DNA of 13,894 nucleotides from positions 1 to 13,894 of the forward strand of contig CALHVB010000027.1 of assembly GCA_938039345.1 (NCBI GenBank), given 5' to 3'. This document shows, one piece after another, positions 8,116 through 13,894 of this stretch (the first letter of the stretch is position 1; each line of letters begins with the position of its first letter). Under the pieces are notes generated by a model that saw only the letters and a list, made by a program, of their open reading frames with translations, did no database searches and was not told where the DNA came from. The DNA is from an uncultured Sediminicola sp. Its GTDB lineage: Bacteria > Bacteroidota > Bacteroidia > Flavobacteriales > Flavobacteriaceae. The translations under genes and the position numbers were made by a program.

Positions 8116-8457
8116 TTATCCTATTTTTGTTCCGTTTTTTACTTTACGTTCTGGTTGCATTAATATTACCTCTTTATCTTCTTCTAAACCTCCTAGTATT
8201 AAACATTCACTCATTATATTCGCTATTTGTTTAGGAGGAAAATTTACAACTGCAACTACTTGTTTTCCAATAATTTCTTCGCAAGTGTACAATTTTGTAA
8301 CCTGAGCCGATGTTTTTTTAATTCCCAAATCGCCAAAATCTATGGTAATTTTATACGCCGGGTTTCTAACTTCTTTAAACACCTCTGCTGAAATAACAGT
8401 TCCTATTCGCATTTCTACTTTAGAAAAATCTTCCCAGCTTAAACTATTGGCTTTCAT
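8116..8457 (-). CDS. csaA: CsaA-like tRNA-binding protein
   Basis: A 113-residue stand-alone EMAP-II/Trbp111-type OB-fold domain. Family members bind tRNA as homodimers, and Bacillus CsaA has been described as a chaperone linked to protein secretion; the true role is unsettled. Family signatures are FSKVEMRIGTVISAE (11-25), NPAYKITIDFG (32-42), KTSAQVT (48-54), VVAVVNFPPKQIA (67-79), SECLILGG (83-90) and the C-terminal NGTKIG. The length matches CsaA proteins of about 110 residues. It sits between hisA (one-base gap) and hisF (three-base gap), so it is co-transcribed with enzymes of histidine synthesis although it has no known role there. YgjH-type tRNA-binding proteins are the nearest alternative name. 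Confidence 0.9.
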   Translation of the reverse strand: MKANSLSWEDFSKVEMRIGTVISAEVFKEVRNPAYKITIDFGDLGIKKTSAQVTKLYTCEEIIGKQVVAVVNFPPKQIANIMSECLILGGLEEDKEVILMQPERKVKNGTKIG

Positions 8458-8458
8458 A

Positions 8459-9187
8459 TTAACTATTTAATATAAAATTTTCTAATTGTTTTAAACTGAT
8501 TCTATTTTCATAAATAGCTTTACCGATAATAGTTCCTTCGCAACCTAATTCTGCTAATTTTGGCAACTCATCAAAAGTAGATATCCCTCCACTAGCAATT
8601 AGTTTTAATCCTGAAGCTGTTTCTGATAAAATCTTTTTGTACAAATTAAAAGATGGACCTTCTAACATACCATCCTTACTAATATCTGTACAAATTACAT
8701 AGCTTACTCCTTCTTTTTGGTAGGTTTGAATAAAAGGAATTAATTCTTCCTTAGACTCTTCTAACCAACCAGAAACTGCTACTTTTTCATCTTTAGCATC
8801 TGCTCCCAGAATAATTTTATCTGCTCCAAACTTTGCTAACCAATTGGTAAATGTTTCTTTATCTTTTACAGCAATGCTACCTCCCGTAATTTGATTGGCT
8901 CCACTTTCAAAAGCAATACGTAAATCATCATCAGTTTTTAATCCGCCACCAAAATCAATCTTTAAACTTGTTTTTGTAGCTATCTGCTCCAATACTTTAT
9001 GGTTTACTATATGTTTAGACTTGGCACCATCTAAATCTACCAAATGTAAATGGGTAATTCCATGTGCCTCGAACTCTTTTGCTACTTCTAAAGGGTTTTC
9101 ATTATATATTTTCTTAGTATCGTAATCTCCCTTAGAAAGCCTTACACATTGCCCCTCTATAATATCTATTGCTGGTATAATTCTCAT
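8459..9187 (-). CDS. hisA: ProFAR isomerase HisA
   Basis: Performs the Amadori rearrangement of ProFAR to PRFAR, the fourth step of the pathway. The 242-residue (beta/alpha)8 barrel is a paralogue of HisF. The catalytic aspartates are present: D8 in IPAIDII and D130 in LGADAK. Other conserved parts are [11 protein letters not shown] (12-22), LHLVDLDGA (47-55), IDFGGGLK (77-84), [12 protein letters not shown] (167-178) and IASGGIS (197-203). Length is typical. It starts after an 82-base spacer holding tandem heptamers, and the CsaA-like gene begins one base after its stop. Confidence 0.97.
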   Translation of the reverse strand: MRIIPAIDIIEGQCVRLSKGDYDTKKIYNENPLEVAKEFEAHGITHLHLVDLDGAKSKHIVNHKVLEQIATKTSLKIDFGGGLKTDDDLRIAFESGANQITGGSIAVKDKETFTNWLAKFGADKIILGADAKDEKVAVSGWLEESKEELIPFIQTYQKEGVSYVICTDISKDGMLEGPSFNLYKKILSETASGLKLIASGGISTFDELPKLAELGCEGTIIGKAIYENRISLKQLENFILNS

Positions 9188-9192
9188 TGTTT

Positions 9193-9234
9193 TTGTATTT
9201 AGTACACAGTAAATAGTACTGAGTATAGAGTAAA
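9193..9234. repeat. Tandem degenerate heptamers (nAGTAnn) in the GNAT-hisA spacer
   Basis: Five adjoining seven-base units on the plus strand share AGTA at a fixed place: TAGTACA (9200), CAGTAAA (9207), TAGTACT (9214), GAGTATA (9221) and GAGTAAA (9228). A sixth, TTGTATT (9193), keeps only GTA. On the transcribed strand the unit reads nnTACTn. The array nearly abuts the hisA start at 9187 and would lie in its untranslated region. Function is unknown; it may be a lineage-specific short tandem repeat. Confidence 0.6.
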
Positions 9235-9269
9235 ATAAATTATTTTAAATACTAATGTCTCTGTTTTTC

Positions 9270-9692
9270 TTATTTTATCTTATTACTTTTTAACATCCAT
9301 GTTTCTGGATCTGTAATGTTTTTAAACCCAAATTGTTTATACAAACCATGAGCATCTTTTGTTCGTAGGCCTATTCCGTTAATATTCTGTAATTCTGGCA
9401 TATTAACAATATAATCCATCAGTATTTTCCCTAATCCTTTCCCTTGGTAATCTTTAGCTATAAAAACATCCATTATCCAAGCAAATACTACATAATCTGT
9501 AACCAATCTGGCAAAACCAATTTGTTTATTATCTTTTGTATATATTCCAAAACATAATGAGTTATCTAACGACTTTTTAACCTGTGCTATACTTCTTCCT
9601 TTTGCCCAATATGACTCGTTAGAAAGATAGGCATGAATAAAATCGATATCTAACTTAGATTTGTCTGTTGCTATATAAAAATCGGTCTTCAT
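9270..9692 (-). CDS. GNAT-family N-acetyltransferase
   Basis: A 140-residue protein with a single GNAT fold, predicted to move an acetyl group from acetyl-CoA to an amine. The acetyl-CoA pyrophosphate-binding motif A is clear: DVFIAKDYQGKGLGKIL (75-91), fitting the Q/R-x-x-G-x-G/A pattern as QGKGLG (83-88). The C-terminal LYKQFGFK (117-124) is the usual motif B region with a tyrosine. The N-terminal ESYWAKGRS (26-34) and SLCFGIY (45-51) are typical of a widespread uncharacterised subgroup. Its ATG shares one base with the hisH stop (TAATG), so it is translated from the histidine message. The substrate is unknown; a role connected with histidine synthesis is only suggested by position. Confidence 0.9.
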   Translation of the reverse strand: MKTDFYIATDKSKLDIDFIHAYLSNESYWAKGRSIAQVKKSLDNSLCFGIYTKDNKQIGFARLVTDYVVFAWIMDVFIAKDYQGKGLGKILMDYIVNMPELQNINGIGLRTKDAHGLYKQFGFKNITDPETWMLKSNKIK

Positions 9693-10273
9693 TACATTTT
9701 TAAGAAATTAGCAAGTATTTCTTCCCCCACACTACTACTTTTTTCTGGGTGAAATTGCGTTCCGTAAAAATTATCTTTCTGTAAAGCTGCACTATAACTA
9801 ATATCGTACTCTGCTTCTGCAATAGTTTCTTTACATAAAGGCGCATAATAACTGTGTACCAAATAAATATACTCTTTCTCTGCTATCTCATTAAATAGGT
9901 TAGATTTTAAATTGGTAATTTGATTCCAACCTATCTGCGGTACTTTTACTCTATTAGAAAACTTTATAACATCTACATTAAAAATTCCTAAGCCTACAGT
10001 ATTTCCTTCTTCCGATGAATTACACATGAGCTGCATTCCTAAACAGATACCAAAAACGGGTTGCTTTAAGGTCGGCACTAACTTATCTAGTCCACTTTCT
10101 TGAAGCTTTTTCATGGCACTGCTAGCTTCCCCTACTCCTGGAAATATTACTTTATCGGCAGCTTTTATTTCTTCTACATTATCACTTAAAACAGCCTCAT
10201 AGCCTAAACGTTGTATCGCAAATTTAATACTCTGTATGTTTCCTGCTCCGTAATTTATGATTACTATTTTCAT
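9692..10273 (-). CDS. hisH: Imidazole glycerol phosphate synthase, glutamine amidotransferase subunit HisH
   Basis: A class I glutamine amidotransferase that releases ammonia from glutamine and channels it to HisF. The catalytic triad is visible: C77 in FGICLGMQLM, with H175 and E177 in QFHPEKSS. Conserved INYGAGNIQS (6-15), FPGVGEA (44-50), PQIGWN (112-117) and VHSYYA (139-144) are present. The 193-residue length is normal. It is separated from hisB by 75 bases that form an imperfect inverted repeat, and its stop codon overlaps the start of the GNAT gene by one base. Confidence 0.97.
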   Translation of the reverse strand: MKIVIINYGAGNIQSIKFAIQRLGYEAVLSDNVEEIKAADKVIFPGVGEASSAMKKLQESGLDKLVPTLKQPVFGICLGMQLMCNSSEEGNTVGLGIFNVDVIKFSNRVKVPQIGWNQITNLKSNLFNEIAEKEYIYLVHSYYAPLCKETIAEAEYDISYSAALQKDNFYGTQFHPEKSSSVGEEILANFLKM

Positions 10274-10283
10274 TTTTATATAA

Positions 10284-10351
10284 GTAGTTAAGGAGTTAAG
10301 AATGTAAGTAGTTAAAAAATATCAACACCTTAATTCATAACCACTTAATTA
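10284..10351. repeat. Octamer tandem array forming a long imperfect inverted repeat in the hisB-hisH spacer
   Basis: Four adjoining octamers lie at 10284-10315 (GTAGTTAA, GGAGTTAA, GAATGTAA, GTAGTTAA). The segment 10285-10313 pairs with 10324-10351 through roughly 23 base pairs with four mismatches or bulges and a loop of about ten bases. The distal arm ends in the hisB stop codon. There is no U-tract after the stem on the transcribed strand, so it is not a standard terminator. It may stabilise the upstream mRNA end or be a dispersed repeat element. Confidence 0.6.
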
Positions 10352-11488
10352 TAACATTCCTTTTGTACTTGGTAAAAACATTTTATTAGCATCGCGTTTT
10401 ACTGCCATTTTCATTGCTTTTGCAAATGCTTTAAAGATTCCTTCTATTTTATGGTGCTCGTTGTCTCCTTCTGCTTTTATATTTAAGTTACATTTTGCTC
10501 CGTCTGTAAACGATTTAAATAAATGTAAAAACATTTCTGTTGGCATATCGCCTATTTTTTCTCGTTTAAAATCGGCTTCCCAAACCAACCAAGGGCGACC
10601 ACCAAAATCTACCGCTGCTTGCGCCAAACAATCATCCATAGGCAAACAGAATCCGTAACGTTCTATCCCTAGCTTATTTCCTAATGCTTTAGAGAATAAT
10701 TCTCCTAAAGCTATCATCGTATCTTCTATAGTATGGTGCTCGTCTACCTCTAAATCTCCATCTACCTTTACCGTTAAATCCATAGCTCCATGGCGGCCAA
10801 TTTGATCTAACATATGATCAAAGAAATGTAAACCAGTAGTTATATCGTTTTTACCAGAACCATCTAGATTTAGTTTAATATATATCTTAGTTTCATTGGT
10901 ATTTCTTGTTATTTCTGCTACACGGTCTTCTAATTTTAAAAACTCATAGATTGCTGCCCAATCTGTAGACGTTAGAGCTATACAATCTAGAATAACTTGT
11001 TTATCTGCTTCTATTTCATCTGCTCCTAACTCTGGGTCTTCTGATAAAAAAATACCTTTAGCTCCTAAATTCTTTGCCAATTCCATATCAGTAATACGGT
11101 CTCCTAAAACAAATGAATTTTCTAAATCGTATTGTTCTTTATCAAAATACTGCGTTAACAATCCTGTTCTAGGTTTGCGAGTATCTGCATTTTCATGCGG
11201 AAAAGTTTTATCTATATGTATAGCACTAAATACTACTCCTTCTTTTTCAAAAGCTGAAATAATCTTATTCTGAGGTGGCCAAAACGTATCTTCAGGAAAA
11301 GAATCTGTCCCTAAACCATCTTGATTTGTTACCATCACCAATTCATAATCTAATTCAGCGGCAATTTTTGCCATATATTGGAATACTTTTGGATAGTATT
11401 CTAACTTTTCTAAACTATCTAATTGATAATCTACTGGTGGCTCTAATACCAGCGTACCATCTCTGTCTATAAATAATACTTTTTTCAT
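10349..11488 (-). CDS. hisB: Bifunctional histidinol-phosphatase / imidazoleglycerol-phosphate dehydratase HisB
   Basis: Carries out the dehydration of imidazole glycerol phosphate and, after HisC, the removal of phosphate from histidinol phosphate. The N-terminal HAD phosphatase domain (about 1-170) has DRDGT (nucleophile D8, acid/base D10), VTNQDG (53-58), RKPRTG (104-109) and LGDRITD (128-134). The C-terminal dehydratase domain (about 187-379) has the manganese-binding histidines in LHFFDHM (220-226), DEHHTIEDT (249-257) and EHHKIEG (344-350). The 379-residue length is right for the fusion. The Cys-x-His...Cys-x-Cys zinc loop of the E. coli phosphatase domain is absent: the same place reads [13 protein letters not shown] recall a similarly cysteine-free loop in other Bacteroidota. 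A 150-base repeat-containing gap precedes it. Confidence 0.96.
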   Translation of the reverse strand: MKKVLFIDRDGTLVLEPPVDYQLDSLEKLEYYPKVFQYMAKIAAELDYELVMVTNQDGLGTDSFPEDTFWPPQNKIISAFEKEGVVFSAIHIDKTFPHENADTRKPRTGLLTQYFDKEQYDLENSFVLGDRITDMELAKNLGAKGIFLSEDPELGADEIEADKQVILDCIALTSTDWAAIYEFLKLEDRVAEITRNTNETKIYIKLNLDGSGKNDITTGLHFFDHMLDQIGRHGAMDLTVKVDGDLEVDEHHTIEDTMIALGELFSKALGNKLGIERYGFCLPMDDCLAQAAVDFGGRPWLVWEADFKREKIGDMPTEMFLHLFKSFTDGAKCNLNIKAEGDNEHHKIEGIFKAFAKAMKMAVKRDANKMFLPSTKGML

Positions 11489-11491
11489 AAT

Positions 11492-11644
11492 GCTGAACTT
11501 ATTTCAGTATCTTTTAGTTATAAAACCCTAAACTCATTGAGGGCTTACTATTCTATTTCTAATATTTTTGATTTAGGATTTAACTCTTTAATCAAATTCC
11601 ATTTCCAATCTGCTCATTCAACCGTTCCTGAATCAAGTTCAGGA
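11492..11644. repeat. Inverted pair of CTGAA-N5-TTCAG hairpins bounding the hisC-hisB spacer
   Basis: Two related hairpins lie at the ends of the spacer. One is CTGAA-cttat-TTCAG (11493-11507), just ahead of hisB. The other is TCCTGAA-tcaag-TTCAGGA (11626-11644), whose inner part contains the hisC stop codon. Read on opposite strands they share CTGAACTT..TTCAG, 14 of 16 bases. The pair therefore looks like terminal inverted repeats of a small (about 150 base) element, or two copies of a dispersed palindrome. No ORF or transposase lies between them. Confidence 0.55.
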
Positions 11645-12685
11645 TTTCAAAATAGATTGTAATACTGCAATCAATTTCTCATTCTCATCAGGTTTTCCTA
11701 CTGTAAAACGCAAGGTATTTTCACATAAAGCCTGCGTTGTTCTATTACGAACTACTATTCCTTTTTCTAATAACTGATTATACCTTTTTGTTGCGTTATC
11801 TACTTTTGCTAGTATAAAATTAGCATCGGAATTATAAACTTTAGCTACATAGCTAACCTGTGTTAATGTTTTAGATAATTTTTCTCTTTCTTCTAAAATA
11901 ACAGCTATTTCTGTAGCTACAGATTTTGTATCTAAAACACGTTCTAATGCTCTTTGTTGCGTAAGTTCATTTACATTATAAGGTGGTTTAATTTTATTTA
12001 AAACAGTTATAACTTCTTCTGAGGCATAACACAAGCCTAAACGTATACCCGCCATTCCGTAAGCTTTAGATAAAGTTTGTGTTACTATAAGATTAGGATA
12101 CTTTTCTAACTGATTAATCCAAGTATTTGTTTTAGAAAAGTCTATATATGCTTCATCTATAACCACTAAGCCATTAAAGCTTTCTAATATTTTTATGATA
12201 CTATCTTCTGAGAAACTGTTTCCTGTAGGGTTATTAGGTGAGCATAAGAATATAAACTTTGTATCAGTAGTTACTGCATCCAATATTTTGTCTACATTGG
12301 GTTCAAAATCATCTGTTAGTACTACTTCCTTATTCTCTACCGTATTAATACCACATAACACTTTATACATGCCATAAGTTGGTGGTAGGGTAATAATATT
12401 ATCTTTTTTTGGTTCGCAAAAAGCTCTAAATAACAGGTCTAAAACCTCATCGCTACCATTACCTAACAAAATATTTTCTGGTTTTACACTTTTTTGCTCC
12501 GCTAAAATCGCTTTTAAATTGCGTTGCTGAGGGTCTGGATACCTATTTACTCCATTCTCGAACGGATTTTCATTTGCATCTAAAAACACCATAGCAGAAC
12601 CATCTGACACATATTCGTCTCTTGCAGAAGAATAGGGTTGTAAAGCCTTTACATTTTCTCTTGTTATATTTTCTAAACTAAACAT
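11639..12685 (-). CDS. hisC: Histidinol-phosphate aminotransferase HisC
   Basis: A PLP-dependent class I/II aminotransferase that converts imidazole acetol phosphate to histidinol phosphate with glutamate as donor. Visible residues are DANENPF (36-42), GNGSDEVLDLL (75-85) in the cofactor phosphate region, SPNNPTG (149-155), the cofactor-contacting D177 in VIDEAY, the Schiff-base lysine K207 in TLSKAYGMAGIRLG, and the substrate carboxylate arginine R326 in NTLRFTVG. The 348-residue length is normal. The start shares one base with the hisD stop (TAATG). The stop codon lies inside a short palindrome, so if an element inserted here it may have supplied the last bases of the gene. Confidence 0.97.
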   Translation of the reverse strand: MFSLENITRENVKALQPYSSARDEYVSDGSAMVFLDANENPFENGVNRYPDPQQRNLKAILAEQKSVKPENILLGNGSDEVLDLLFRAFCEPKKDNIITLPPTYGMYKVLCGINTVENKEVVLTDDFEPNVDKILDAVTTDTKFIFLCSPNNPTGNSFSEDSIIKILESFNGLVVIDEAYIDFSKTNTWINQLEKYPNLIVTQTLSKAYGMAGIRLGLCYASEEVITVLNKIKPPYNVNELTQQRALERVLDTKSVATEIAVILEEREKLSKTLTQVSYVAKVYNSDANFILAKVDNATKRYNQLLEKGIVVRNRTTQALCENTLRFTVGKPDENEKLIAVLQSILKS

Positions 12686-13894
12686 TATTCTAAACTCTTT
12701 AAACGTAATGTTACTGCATTTTTATGTGCTTGTAATCCTTCTGCTTCTGCCATTAACTCAATAGCCTTTCCTATTTCTTGAATACCTGTTTCTGATATTT
12801 TCTGAAAGGTCATGCTTTTCATAAAACTATCTAAGTTTACCCCACTATATTGTTTGGCATAGCCATTTGTTGGTAGCGTATGGTTAGTTCCTGATGCATA
12901 ATCGCCTGCACTTTCTGGCGTATAATTCCCTATAAAAACAGAGCCTGCATTTTCTATACTATTGATATATTTTTCTTCATTAGCTACACATATAATATAA
13001 TGCTCTGGGCCGTATTCGTTAATTAAATCTATAGCTATTTTATCGTCTGCTACGTAAATTAATTTGCTGTTAGCTATAGCTTTTTCTGCAATATCTTTTC
13101 GTGGCAGATTATTAATCTGTTTTGTTATTTCATTCTCTACTTTTAATATAAACTCTTTTGAAGTAGAAACTAATAATACCTGACTATCTACGCCATGCTC
13201 TGCTTGGCTTAATAAATCTGATGCTACAAAAGCTGCATTTGCAGTATCGTCTGCAACCACTAATAACTCACTTGGGCCAGCAGGCATATCTATAGCTACT
13301 CCATGTTTAGTTGCTATTTGTTTTGCTACTGTTACAAACTGGTTTCCTGGTCCAAATATTTTATATACCTGCGGTATACTTTCTGTTCCAAACGTCATCC
13401 CGGCAATAGCTTGTATGCCACCTACTTTAAATATTTTAGTAACTCCACATAAATTAGCGGTATACAATATTGCTGGGTGTATTTTTCCTTCCTTATTTGG
13501 TGGAGAACATAATACAATTTCTTTACAACCCGCAATATTCGCTGGTGTTGCTAACATTAATATGGTAGAAAATAAGGGAGCCGTTCCTCCTGGTATATAT
13601 AAGCCTACTTTTTGGATGGGTCTTTTTTCTTGCCAGCATAAAACACCATTAGCAGTTTCTACCTCAACTTTAGTAGTTTTCTGAGCTGCATGGAACACTT
13701 CAACATTTTGCTTTGCTACTGCTATTGCTTCTTTTAATTCATCTGATACTAAAGCTTTTGCTTCTTCTATCTCTGCTGCATTTACTAAAAAATCAGTTAT
13801 TAAAACGCCATCAAATTTTTCAGTGTACTTTTTTAATATGATATCTCCTTCTGCTGCTACTTCTTTAAAAACTGAATTTACTGTTGCTTCAATA
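12685..13894 (-). CDS. hisD: Histidinol dehydrogenase HisD, partial (5' end beyond right edge)
   Basis: Performs the last two oxidations, histidinol to histidinal to histidine, with NAD and zinc. The frame is open from the right edge through 402 codons; roughly 25-35 N-terminal residues of the usual 430 or so are missing. A GTG at 13698 opens a shorter frame but is internal, because homologous sequence (KKYTEKFDG, DELKEAI) continues upstream of it. In visible-fragment numbering, conserved parts are FGPGNQFV (about 180-187), MPAGPSE (203-209), QAEHGVDSQ (230-238), YGPEHYI with the catalytic Glu-His pair (297-298), ESAGDYASGTNH with the zinc-site aspartate (331) and the C-terminal AEGLQAH with a zinc-site histidine. 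hisC overlaps its stop by one base. hisG is expected immediately upstream, off the window. Confidence 0.96.
   Translation of the reverse strand, partial: IEATVNSVFKEVAAEGDIILKKYTEKFDGVLITDFLVNAAEIEEAKALVSDELKEAIAVAKQNVEVFHAAQKTTKVEVETANGVLCWQEKRPIQKVGLYIPGGTAPLFSTILMLATPANIAGCKEIVLCSPPNKEGKIHPAILYTANLCGVTKIFKVGGIQAIAGMTFGTESIPQVYKIFGPGNQFVTVAKQIATKHGVAIDMPAGPSELLVVADDTANAAFVASDLLSQAEHGVDSQVLLVSTSKEFILKVENEITKQINNLPRKDIAEKAIANSKLIYVADDKIAIDLINEYGPEHYIICVANEEKYINSIENAGSVFIGNYTPESAGDYASGTNHTLPTNGYAKQYSGVNLDSFMKSMTFQKISETGIQEIGKAIELMAEAEGLQAHKNAVTLRLKSLE

Noticed and set aside
7817..8305. Plus-strand open frame of 162 codons opposite hisF and the CsaA-like gene
   Set aside because: It crosses the junction of two certain genes on the other strand and resembles no protein family; an antisense shadow.
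13415..13698. GTG at 13698 as the true start of hisD, and an antisense frame at 13415-13684
   Set aside because: HisD-like sequence continues upstream to the window edge without a stop, so the GTG is internal; the antisense frame is a shadow of hisD.

Overview
The window reads as a chromosomal segment of a member of the Flavobacteriaceae or close relatives (Bacteroidota), probably marine. The evidence is an AT-rich base composition with strong use of TTA leucine and AAA lysine codons, starts without clear Shine-Dalgarno sequences, a secreted multi-domain surface protein of a type common in gliding or type IX-secreting Bacteroidota, and a histidine operon with the fused hisB and hisIE genes usual in that phylum. 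The genus cannot be fixed from the sequence alone.

Layout, left to right. Positions 1-2297 (minus) hold the N-terminal 724-765 codons of a large exported protein with a propeller-like N-terminal domain, an Ig/PKD-like segment, a choice-of-anchor-U-like domain and calcium-binding thrombospondin-3-type repeats; its 3' end lies off the left edge. Positions 2298-2755 are non-coding and carry a putative promoter, five same-strand copies of a TTGTTAA heptamer and the terminator of the next operon. Positions 2756-6030 (minus) are a two-gene unit, tilS then a dsbD-like gene, overlapping by four bases. Positions 6214-6594 (plus) encode a small exported protein with an internal duplication, the only plus-strand gene I accept. 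An 18-bp perfect bidirectional terminator at 6634-6675 separates it from the convergent histidine operon.

Positions 6690-13894 (minus) are the histidine operon, transcribed from the right edge leftwards: hisD (5' end cut off), hisC, hisB, hisH, a GNAT acetyltransferase, hisA, a CsaA-like tRNA-binding protein, hisF and hisIE. hisG, which usually comes first, would lie just beyond the right edge, as would the operon promoter. The visible enzymes cover every step from phosphoribosyl-ATP to histidine: HisIE, HisA, HisH/HisF, HisB (dehydratase and phosphatase), HisC and HisD. Catalytic residues are intact in all of them. Four junctions are tightly coupled (overlap of one base or gaps of one to three bases), whereas hisC-hisB, hisB-hisH and GNAT-hisA have 75-150 base gaps, each filled with a different short-repeat structure.

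The genes are mostly ordinary core metabolism. The parts most worth a second look are the two non-histidine genes inside the operon, the repeat-filled spacers, the heptamer cluster upstream of the surface protein gene, and the duplicated small secreted protein. I found no CRISPR array, tRNA, rRNA, transposase, phage gene or recognisable defence system.
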